Of a DNA stretch of 41,759 nucleotides, positions 23,826 to 36,500 are shown in pieces. Origin of the DNA: Ichthyophonus hoferi (taxonomy: Eukaryota > Opisthokonta > Ichthyosporea > Ichthyophonida > Ichthyophonidae); assembly GCA_002751075.1 (NCBI GenBank), contig NAOQ01000056.1, forward strand, positions 120,952 to 162,710, written 5' to 3'. The translations under genes and the position numbers were made by a program. Numbering within the stretch: the stretch's first letter is position 1; every line of letters begins with the position of its first letter. The notes beneath the pieces are model-generated. The model saw only the letters and a list, made by a program, of their open reading frames with translations. It was not told where the DNA came from and did not search any database.

Positions 23826-25541
23826 GTATGACGTGTTTAATTTTATTACTCTGTCCTGATTAGTGTCTGAGTGCATGTATTTGCTGAGCCACCTCTGGAA
23901 TATTTTTTTCAATTTATCTCTCTATCTATCTACCTGCCTACCTACCTACCTACCTATCTATCTGTCGTTATTGTTTATTTACTCATCTATCATTTTTCCT
24001 GTATTGTATATGTAATATTCTTTTTAATTAATAATAGTATTGGATATTCTTTCGTCTCATCTATTGATGCGATTATTCTAAAAAGAAAGTACAAATAGAA
24101 GGAGGAAGAAATGTGAGAGTGCAATATGTATGTATATATATATTAGGCACTGATAATGTTACCACCATGACTTCACTGAGGTTTATGAATTGGGAATATT
24201 AATTGATTTTTAATTAATTAATTAATTGGCCATATATGGAATTGGATCAGTGACTAGACATATATTGTAACTATAGTGCTATAGTGTATCATTTTCATGG
24301 CTACCTATTGGATACGGGTCAGTATTCTTGTGTCCGCTAAACCCGTTGTTTGCCCTATTATATAGTTTATATAAAATAAAATATTGATTTTTATTAGCTC
24401 ACACTCAGGGTTCAGGAATACCCATATCTATATTATACCTATATCTATATTTTTTAATTTTCAAATTATATGTTACCCCCCTATCTACCTTATAGAAACC
24501 CCTAGACCCCTCTCTGTCCTGAGAAGTGACGTTTTTCTTTCATTTTAGTCAGCCATTAATTGTAAGATTCTATACCCCATATATAGCGATATAAATAAAC
24601 TGTTGAGTGTATATAGCCAATCCCTACCCAGCAGACTAACTCCCTTCCCTCCCTCTCCCCATTTCTTTCCCTCTCCTACCCCATATAGTATTCTTAAGTT
24701 TAGCTTGTACAGAGAGGCGTGTGGCAGATCAAGCCGTGCTAGCCAAAGTAGGTGAACTATTGCTTCGTAGATTAAGGCGTTATATGCGCTTTCTTCATGG
24801 GGTAGAAGTCACAAGCACCCACATGACCCCTGACCAACGAGAAGAGGAGTATGAGGAGATGCGATGTTTTTTGGCTCATTGTCACTTACAAGTAGATCTG
24901 GATTTACCCTCCCCCACCAATGGTATGATGCCTCCCCCTTTCATCAATGACGTAGGAGATATGGTTATTCCTTCCTTAAGGCCTGGCTGGAGAGGTGCAG
25001 TGGTAGAATATAAGGATGACAAGGTATGTATATGTGTGTAGATACGCATGTGTGTATGTATGTATGTATGTAGATATGGATGTATGTGTGTGTGTATGTA
25101 GATATGGATATATGCGTGAATGTATATAGGTAGGTAGGTATGTGACTATATAGATATGTTTATATTGAGATAAACCATTTTTCATTCTTCCCTTTGCCTA
25201 CTATGGCTAAATCATCAACATTTATTTTTGTGATTGAGTCCAAGGTGTGGTTTGCCCATATATATATACATGTATAATGCTAATAATAATAATAATAGTA
25301 AATTACCCTGAGATGTAAAGACAACGAGACTATAAGAGAGAGAGTGGTATTGAGATGGTAATGAGTAGATACATAGTGCAATCTAGTGTTAGGCAGGAGA
25401 GCACAGCCAATCAAAAGGTGAAAATTTTGAAGATAAACTGAAACAGCAAACAATTATCACTAATACTTCTGACTCCATTCTCTGTCTCTCTCCCCGAATA
25501 TATATATCACACACATGACTATATTATCATACATATCTATA

Positions 25542-25572
<31 letters not shown>

Positions 25573-28500
25573 GATGATACCATCATATATATATATATAT
25601 AGGCAGTGCGAATGATGGAGATTGAGACTCAGGCTATTCTAGAGTGCCTAACAATGCTGTCAGATTACCATGAAGTGTTAACCCCGGTGCTAGAGTATGG
25701 TGGTTTGGATATGGTCATCTACTATCTGGTGCGTAAGGTATTGTCTATATTGGATATGGTATTATAGTATGGTATATTATAGTTTTGTATAATATAGTAT
25801 AGTATGGCATTTACTATAGTATAGTATTACATTTTATAGTATATATAATATAATATAGTATAGTATAATATAGTATAGTATAGTGCAACATTGTATAATA
25901 TAGCATGCCATAGTATAGTATATAGTTTGGTTTATCCTATGCGATTTTATTGTATTATGTTGTTGTATAGGATAGTATAAGGTAGTTTGTTGTAAGATGT
26001 TGTATTATCTTATAGTATAGTATGGTATAGTAAAACATGGTATGTTACATGAGGTTTTATTGCGTTATATTCTTTTATAGTATATATTACGTTGTTTTAT
26101 ACTTTATGTTTTTCCCTTTATCCATCCACTAAACTCTCACTGTATCACATTTTGTGTCTTTTCTTTATTTTATAATATGAAAGATGCATACCTATATTGT
26201 AATATCTAGGTGAGATATATACATAGGGTAATCAAGTAAACTTCACTTGGGAATCAATTTTGACTATGATTCGCTTAAAAGTAATGTATTTGGTATCAAC
26301 CAATCAAAAAATACCTAGAACTTTAGTATTGGCCAATATTCATTATGTGATAATTATTAATTAATTGCTAACACATCATTTAATCAGAAAGATAAATGAC
26401 ATCTAACTTTCTCTCCCTCTCCCTCTCCCTACTCTACCCTACCCTCCCCTTGACTGTTGCAGGATGAAAGACACAATAACCGCCACTTCCTGAAGGAGGC
26501 CCTTCATCTGGTTACTATGCTAATACCACATAAGAAGTTTGCCTTAGATTTGATAGATGCACATGGCACTCAACTACTATTGCATATCCCTCGCCTATCT
26601 TATCTGGCTAATGACGTAGCCATGTGTCTTTATAACCTATCTGGATCCGTTACAGTAATGGAAAAGGTATAGTTAGACTCTTTCATTAGTTCATGTTTAT
26701 TAATTTAATCAATCTATTGTGGTATTAATTAGTATGATATGACTGTGATAGTAATAGTAGTAATGGTGATATGAATAGGAATAATAGTATTAGTATTAGT
26801 ATTAATATTAACAGCACTAATAGTGATAGTAATAAAATAATAAGAGTAGTAGTACATTAATATTAATATCAGTAATTGTAGTATTAGTAATGGTAGTAAT
26901 AATATTAATTACAGCAGTAGTAATAATAGTGATAGTAGTAGTAAAGTAGTAAAAGTAGCAATAGTAATAGTAATAGTAATGATAGTAATAGTAAAGTAAT
27001 AGTAGTAATTGTTATATGATCCTGAATGTATCATTGTGCCCACTTGTATTTTTACGGTCTTCTCATTGGCTGGAATTATTTATTGGTATGGACCAATCAT
27101 AACGCATTTATAGACAAGGCATACCTATATATATAGTTATATATCTTATTTGAAAATATGAAAAGATTTACATATACTCAATCATATACACGTGTAATTT
27201 TATTATCCGACAGCCTGTTGCCTCGCCCCATATTATTCTCTTTCTTTACCCCCCACCCCCCTCTCTTTCTTCCTCGCTCTCCCTGACTGTCCTTCCCTCT
27301 CCCTCTCTATAGGTTTGCCTACTACCCGACGAGACCCAACGTGAACTCATGACCTATGTCCAATGGCTACTAGAGGAGGGCACACCCAGTGCTCAGCGCC
27401 ATACTGCAATGATGCTCGGTTCCATGTTTGCCTTTCCTGCAATGGTAGATCTATTTGATGGTTCGGGTGGACTTCATTGGCTAATTAATGCTTTAACTAG
27501 AATACATCCCGGCCCTGACACCCCTACCTTGGAGAGACAAGTATGTATTGTGTGTATATATATGTATATGTAAAAGGATAGATATTATGTGTATAGATGT
27601 GTATAGGTATATGCATAGGTATAGATATAGATATAGATATAGGTATATGTATAGATATGTATAGGTGTATGTATATGTAGAGTCTATGTGTGATCTTAAA
27701 AATAAATAGACCATGTAAGGATATTGTCAGTGCCCATATAGCAAAACATATACTATTGGTTAATGTGATGATTTCTCTATTTCTGTTGATAGAGAGGAGA
27801 AAGGTGTGAAGGACGTCTTTGATTGGTGGTGGTAAAGGGAGAGGGAGATTAGGTATTAATAGACAGGATGAATGACGTAAGATCTGCCAGGGTAGCCATA
27901 TGATTGGATACTGTGGGTATATAGCAGGGGATCTATTAGTTAATATCTACCAATGATAGTGCTTTAACCAAATATCTTTCTAATGGCTGTCCTACTCCTT
28001 ACTACAACCCTATATCCTATACCTTCTGCCCTGTACCTTATACCTTCTATCCTTTACTCTCTACTGTCTACCCTCTCCTCTGTACTGTATACACTGTACC
28101 CTGCCCCTAACCCCTTCCCCTCTTTCCTTTCCTGTCTAGATTGTGCTGTATATTATGAGTGCAATCCGTCAATACCTTTGGCTTCATATGGATCGCCTGG
28201 CCTACCAGATAAGGCGGACCAGGTCACGAACTGACACCAGTGAACCTCTACCCGCCTATATGCCCGCATATAAGGCTGCTACCCTAGATGCACCCTCGGT
28301 ACAGGTAGGTAATAGATAGGAGAGGAGCAGGGAAGGAGTGGGGAGGGGTGGTAGGGCATAGTGGGAGAGTAGGATATGATAAGATATGGTAGGATATACT
28401 AGAATATAATAAGATATGAAATCATATAATAGGATATAGTAGAATATAGTATGATATTATAGGGTATAGTCTGAGACAGTAACATCTAGTAATATATAGT

Positions 28501-31500
28501 AGGTTTATAGTATCATATAGTTTGATATGTCTAATAATTTCTTCAGGCTAGGGAATGAGTCAGGGTTTGCATTATGATATTCTATTGTTGCAGTTTATTT
28601 ACACTCTAATGATAATGATGCAAGTTGTTTTTTAAAATACATTTCAATAGATAGAATGAGTGGTCCATCATAAATACATTATTTACTTACATCCAACCAA
28701 GTTAGGGCTTTCTCGTTTAGAACAATTACATGTGATTTTATATTGACCAAGGCATCTTCAGACGAGACAGCATAAGACTTAACGTAAAATATAATCCCAT
28801 CTTTAATCAAACTAGGTTATATTATATCATAACTATTCTCTCTATTCTCTCTGTACATCCATTATAGCATTATGTTTTTAATGGTGGGTTCTATATCTAT
28901 GTTAATGTTAATTAGTGTTAATTAGTGGTGTGAATAGGTAGAATAGCATGGTGTTGTGGCTTGTATGGTGTGCCTATAGGCGGCTAGACGAGTGCGCAAG
29001 ATATATGTTCATTTGCATGTATATAATGCTTTTGATTGGGTTGAGAGGTATGTTGAGAGTTGACCCCATCCAATCACACACTATTTTTATATACTAATTA
29101 CTTTTTTTCTCTTTCTATGTATAGGCCAATATGGATCTGTTGCTAGGATACGCTATTACTCATCGAACCATTCGATCCTGGGCCCCGCTCCAAGCATTCC
29201 TATCCCAGGTAATGTGGTGCCATCCCATCTAATCATATGTCCAGTTAGTTCCCTAATGGGGCATGTTGTCCTGATTTGATTGGTAAACAATACATTTAAA
29301 TGGTTTTATTTATTTTTGAAATAATGGTCGTTAATAATGTTATTAATATAATATCTTGCTTAATTGCGTTATCAAGCCTAATTCATTGGCTCAAACATTG
29401 CCTTTGGTCACATAATCTTCATGGTGTACTCAATAATATGGTATATGAAACATTGTGTTCAATATGGATATTAAATAGAATCGCCCAATCGATATTGTGC
29501 TTTAAATACTTTTAATACTAATATGCTTGGTTATAGTTATTTAAACATAGTTAGCCCTGTTATAATCTCATCTCTTTCCTTTGGAACTATGTCCCGCATG
29601 TCCCGCACTATCTCACACTATCTCGCCCTTTCCTGCACTATCCTGTCCTAATGATATTTGGTGGTCTCCTTCTATCTGCAGGGCCTAGTAGGCCGCTGCC
29701 ACCAGTTAGTTTTGGTTTCAGTTGAATGGCGGATGCCTGAAGTAGCCGAGGTCTCCTTGGCCTCCCTGCAGGTCATTAGCGTCTTCCCCACCAGCCATAT
29801 GATTATTGCCACCTCTCCCGCATCCCTTACCGACCCTACCTCGGGCACACATGATTCCCACCTGGCCCCAGTGGGAGAGGGAGAAACGGTAACTAGAGGG
29901 CAGGGGGCTGAGGGAGAGGGAGAGGAGGATACAGCCATGCAGAGAGATGGCCAGGGGCCAGATACAAATCGATATACCCCCACCCCTCAATCTATAGATG
30001 CTGAGCAAACATCACAGACCTTACAAACGTCGCCATCGCTACCGACAGAGAGCAGGCAAGAGGTGGAAGGAGAAGGACAAGGACAAGGACAAGGAGAAGG
30101 ACAAGGAGAAGGACAAGGAGAGCCAAGGGGAGAGCAGGAGGATGAGGAATATCACATGAATGGTATGCAGTTACTGCTGGACTGTGCCGAGGGGACTCAG
30201 CATATAGCCCCTGATGTACGGAAGGCGGCCCTGGGGGTGATATGTAACTGTGTCTACCGCACTGGCCCAGGCCATATGGGCCATCAACGGAGATATGGTG
30301 CCAACCTACGTTCAGGCGATGTGGCCTTGGAAGTTCATAATATTGTCAGGAACAGTAACGGAATTAGAGTAAGTGAATGTCTGTGCGGTTAGGTTAGATG
30401 TATGGTGTAGGCTTTAGATCAATAACTATACCTTTATATATATACTTTTGACCAATGACTATACATTTATATACTTTAGACCAGTGGCTGTACCTTTATA
30501 TACTTTTATCTAAATATACATCTATATACCTATATGATTATTTGTCTCCTACCCAATCGTACTCGTTCTTTGTTTCTCGCTATCCTATTCTAACCCACCA
30601 ATCCCATTACAGGTTCTTCTCTCCCTTCTACATGAACGAACCCCGTTGGTACACGCTGATGCAATAAGAGCACTGGCCTGCAAGGCATTACTGGGACTGT
30701 CACAGAATCACAATGTGAAACAGATATTAGGAAAACTACAGGTGAATAATTAGAGTTGTATGTGTGCATATATGCTATCCTACATACTATCACAATGACA
30801 TAATACCATATATTGAGAGTAATAAGTAGATAGGCACCTCTATATATGATAACTTGTATATCTATTTTTTTATATTTTCTTGGTTGATCTCTGTTTTAGT
30901 TCATTCTCTCATCCACTCAAATCAGGGCACAGTTATAGATTGGTAGCACCATGCCCCAATCATACAACCGCGTTATATATATGTGTGTGTGTATAAATCA
31001 ATTCATTGCCGTCTTATGTGCTTAATAAGAGGAAGGTACAAATAGATAAACCATAAACTATTAATGTCAGCTAATTGCATTGGTAATATATGCATACATA
31101 CATGCATACATACATACACGTGGCTTTACTCCAATCACAGGTAAGTAGTCAACTGTCTGAGCTGATGCGAGAACCAGTAGTATCAGACAACAGCGGCACC
31201 CATGATCAGTTTCGCCATTTTGCCACCGAATTAATTGCACGATTAACCGGGAAACCACTCGGTACTATTACTGTAGAGACAGGGGACCATATACTGACTA
31301 TGATGGAAAAGAATGCTATTGTGGCACAAACTCAGGTATAGTATAGTATAGTATAGTATAGTATAGTATAACGTAAATGGTGTAGTGTGTTGTATGTAAT
31401 ATAGTATAGTATAACATAATATGATGTTTATTGTAATGTAATGTAATATAATGTAATATAGTACGGTAGATAAATAGCTCACCATATATTTGCTATATTG

Positions 31501-33474
31501 GAAAAGATTGTTATAGTGGCACAGAGTAGAGTATAGGATAGAATGGTATAATGTAGTGTGGTGTAATATAGTATAAGATAAGATAGGATAGTGTAATGCA
31601 ATGTAGTAGAAAATAATTTAATGCAATATACTATATTATATATTATATTATACTTTATTGTTAGATAATCTAATGTATTGTAATATATATAACATAGGAT
31701 TAGATAATATCACAGTATAAAATATTAATGGCTGCTCTCCTGCTTCCCATTGGACCTTGTACTTCTCCAACTACAACTTTTCACAACCCGTTTGGAAAGA
31801 AAGAAGGAAAGAGATATATTTTTAATAAGGAGCTTCGTATGGATAGTTAAATAATGAGTATACCATACAGGCCAATCATTATATTCAGAATATTTAACTG
31901 CCACCTCATCCCTCATTCTATTTCTCTCACCTCTCCCTCTCCCTGCTTCTCTTTCTCCTTCTCTCCTTCTGTCTCTTGCCCCCACTCTCTCTCTATCTCT
32001 CTGTGTAGGTCGATTACCCTCCTCAAGAACTTCTTCTTTTAATTCAGCAACACCTACTCAGCTGTGGTCTTCGTAAAACAGCCCAACTATTAACTGAAGA
32101 AGCAGGTCTACCCTGTATGGACAGAGATCACGCCTGTCCTAGATCTTCTCAAGCCTCATTGACCAATATACCCCTACCATCTCACGCGCCCCCCGTGGCC
32201 CCTAGAGTCCTCTCTATTGCCTACCCACCTGTCATACCTCGTCACCAATTACCACCTGTTGCTACACAACGACCAACGAATAGTCTTGCAACCAATGAAA
32301 ATAATGGAAATACTCCCCAAGATCAGCCTAATGCTTTTACGCCCCAATCAAATCGTGCCTGTAGCCGTCTAAATGGGCCTATCTCTACCAAACTAATAGT
32401 GAACCCCATCTCCCTCTCTCTGCAAACCACTCAGCCTACCACATCCAACGCTAATCCTACCTTCTCTCTCCCTACTCTGCCCGCCAACTGCAGCGTACGC
32501 CCCACAACTACTCCTGTATTACACAAAATAACACAGCCACCCCCAGGTATACAAAAGAATAACAAACCCCATCCTGGCACTCAGCTACACAATAAATCCT
32601 CCATTGCCAACTCTAAGGAGCCGGTCACTCTAAATCAAATTGTCACTCAATACCTACGAGACCAGCATACACACTGTTATATACCTGTGGCAGTTCTACC
32701 CCCACTCTCTCTACTCCAACCACATCAATGTCCTACTCCATTCCTGTCAGAGTCAGCCCATCCTAATATGGCACGAAGGTTGTTATGGTTGCATTTCTTT
32801 ATATAGTGTGTTTCTTTGTACTTTGATTAGACACCGGGGGAATACAAGAAGAGGATGTGTTGTTATGATGGGTGGATAGGAATCTGTATGGGTCATAATA
32901 ATTTATAATATATATATGTATTGCGATAACATAAAATAACGTACAATATACACGCATCCTACGTAAGCATACCTTAATCGCTAATTACATTAATTAAAAT
33001 CAGACGATGATACACTACGACGTAATGGATTGTAGATTAACCAATAGATCTATTCATTTCATAGTATCGTAGACTTACGCCTATAGAGAGTATACATAGC
33101 AGGGCCGATAGTATATATATATATATACATGCACGAGAAGCCTACCTGCTGATAACTGACCATGCATGACTATGATCCAATTCAGAGTGTTTGACCAGCA
33201 GGTAGGGCTAGATTATGGAGGGAAAGGAGGTAGAGGACTCTATAGAAAACTACTTCATGGTCGGTTTAGGCCTAAGAGAAGCTACAGGAAAGAAGATACT
33301 ACGATGACCTGTGTGTCCTTCCTGGATGATGGGTAGGGCATACTCTATAGTTGTATATTGTTATTAGTAGATAAAATCATCTACTTACATATCTGGTTTT
33401 GTTTTTAATAATGTCGTGTTTTTGGATAGAGGAATATAAATGGTGATATGGTGTGGGTAAGTATTTTTTGGAAC

Positions 33475-33517
<43 letters not shown>

Positions 33518-36500
33518 GTCATACTAGCAATCATGCTAACAACAGCAATAATAAAAAAATATAATGAAATGATATAAAATAAAATGATATAAAACAGCAC
33601 TAGCCTAACCCCCATTCTCACTTTCCTCACGCCCATAGTGACCATCTGCTAGTAGGTACACATCGAGGCGAGCTTATCCTGTATAACGTAGAGAGTAGTG
33701 AGGAGATGGAGGTGTGGACCCTGCATGAAGGGTATATATGGTCTGTGCGCCCAGCTAGGGATGGCATTAACCTGCTCACCTCCAGTCCTACCCTGGCAGA
33801 GTATGTTCTCTTTCTTTCTTTTTTCCTTTCCTCTCCCTCTCTCTCACTCTATCTTTTCTATGTATGTATATGCTTATGCTACGTTCTATTATATGATACT
33901 GCATATATATATATACTATCTCGTTCCCTGCCTATATTGGCTTATTGTATTATATTGTGGAATCTTCCTATCCTTCTCCTGATTAGCTTTGATTGATTCT
34001 TAAGGCCCTCTTTAACCCCAATTAACCCTCATTGACCCTCATTGGTCCGCATTAATACCCATTAACTTTGATTAGGTCTAATTAGCCTACTTAACCCTCA
34101 TTAACCCTATTAATACCCTTCGCTCTATAGAGAGTCCTGTTCGGCGCTGTGGTCTCTAAAGAACATGCACAAAGCCAAGGCCCGCTTTGAGGACCATATA
34201 GTAATGTGGAGTAATGTGGAAGACCAGTATGTGATAGGGACCAGTAAGCACCTGGTACATATCTATAGGTCTGATACCCTCCGCCTACATACTACCCTGG
34301 TGGACCCCTCTCCGAGCTATTCTAGCAATGAGGTGGGTGTGGGTAGTGTAGATAGGTATAGGTAGACGTAGATGGTCTATTTCTGTGCTATAGTATACTG
34401 TACCGTTCTATACTGTATTATATTGTATTATATTAAAAACCGTTAGTCTAATGTTATAGTATAGTGTAATAGGGTATACTGTATTATATCACCCTATATA
34501 GCATCCATATATAGTCACGATAAAAAGGGTAGGGCCAATGAGGGCAAGACTGTAGCATGTAAATATAAGACCTAACCTGTAGGGGTGTATATGACAGCGG
34601 AACTGTGCAGTATTCAACCCTACGGATGACCTGGTACTGAGCGATGGTGTACTATGGGACCCCCGTATGAAAACGAAAATTCATAAATTTGACAAATTGA
34701 ATAACTATGCTAGTGGGGTCTTCCACCCCAACGGTCTAGAAATTATCATCAACTCGGAAATTGTGAGTGCTATATGTATAGTGTATGTACTGTATGATAT
34801 ATGTATATGAGTTATATAAGAAGAGAAAAACAACGAGTGGGGGATAGATGCCGTTTGTCTTATTATTTAAATACCTGATCCTATTGGGTTGGGGGAGTCG
34901 TGTATGTTTTAAATGACCTGTTATTATTGGTCTTGGGCTTGGGAGAATCCTACTAGAGGTGTTGATATTGGTACTTAAGGAGGATTTGTAGTTCATTTGA
35001 TAGAGAGATAGCTTTATATGGTGTGTGTGGGGGAGAGACAGACAGCAGAAATCATATGCATGTACGTGTGTATATGGACCTTAGAACCATCTGTGTAAAT
35101 AGCTGTATCTAAGCATACTATCATACCTACCTACATACATTCATGTATACTATCATGCATACCTATATACATGCTTACGGTGGCACTGATCTACATACTA
35201 TCATACATACACCTCTGCCAAGCTACTGGTCACTGGTGCATATTTTCTTTAGTCTAGACTATACCTGCATGTACCCATTAATTGCTTTTAAAGATATAAT
35301 ATTATCAACCTTTTTTATTGGATATAGTAACAGCTATAATTATCTTATATTATATTACTATAGTGGGATATGCGGACATTCAAGCTACTGCGCACGTGTC
35401 CTGCCCTAGACAGAGCCCAAGTGACGTTTACCCATCACCAGGATGTAATTTATGGTGGTATGTTGACCTAGCTGGTTATTGTATTGTATTGTATTTTATT
35501 GTATTGTATTGTATTGTATTGTACTGTATTGTACTGTATTGTATTGCATTTTATTGTATTGTACTGTATTGTGTCGTATTGTATCGTATGATGTGGAATG
35601 GTATTGTATTATATTGTACTATATAGTAGTAGACTATTGCATTATACAATACCATTACATGTATCGAGATTCCTAATAATACTTATAAAATACTATTAAC
35701 TTTATCCAATCTTTCCTTGTTAATTTCCATATCATCTAATCAACAACCCCTCTGTCTTCTCTGAACTATATATGGAAATAATAACATAGGCTGTTTTGTT
35801 ATTGGTTAACCCTTATCTATGTGTCATCATTATAGACTCCCTTATCCAATAGTTTGCATATGAATCACGCCCCAGAGTGTCCGGTTGCTAACCTTAAAAC
35901 CTATTAGATTCATGTACACCCAATAAAAACTGCGTTTTAGCATGCATATTTACACATGATTGGCTTAAAAGTCATAATTATATTTGTCTAAAAAAGCCCT
36001 TGTTAAAAAATATATATGTATTCTATAATGAAATATAATATAGTATAATACAACAAAATAAAATCATAACAAAAAGGTGTCAGTCGAATAAGATCAATTT
36101 GAAACTTGATGTCCATATGTATGACCTTGCTGTCTAGATTTGATTATATCACATGCTATGCCATTGGCTATCAAGAATCATGCGATCCTATGAGCATGAG
36201 GCACATAATCATTTCTCGGTCTAGCTGTCAATCACTCACTTTCATTTTTTGTTTATTATACTATTAACCAATAATGTTGGGTTGTCAGTGGTTCGAAACT
36301 ATGACGACGAGATACAAAGTAGTCGGAGGGATCAGTTTGGGTCTTCTTTCCGCACCCACAGTGCCCTTGATTATAGTCCAATTGCAACAGTTGATCTAGA
36401 ACGATCGATCATGGACCTAGCTGTAGGTCCCTCAGATGACGTCATTGCTGTGTGTGAGGTGAGTCTATGTTGCCCCCCTGTTGTTGCTTCGTCTGTTTTC

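Noticed and set aside
27983-28234. 83-codon plus frame overlapping DCAF1 exon 11
   Set aside because: Out of frame with the conserved exon 11 product; its first half is pyrimidine-tract low complexity.
33385-33645. Minus-strand frame with a poly-Ile run
   Set aside because: Product of the (AAT)n tract in intron 17.
35318-35676. Plus-strand frames rich in Tyr, Cys, Ile and Val
   Set aside because: They are read-outs of the TATTG array in DCAF1 intron 21, with no domain or splice support.
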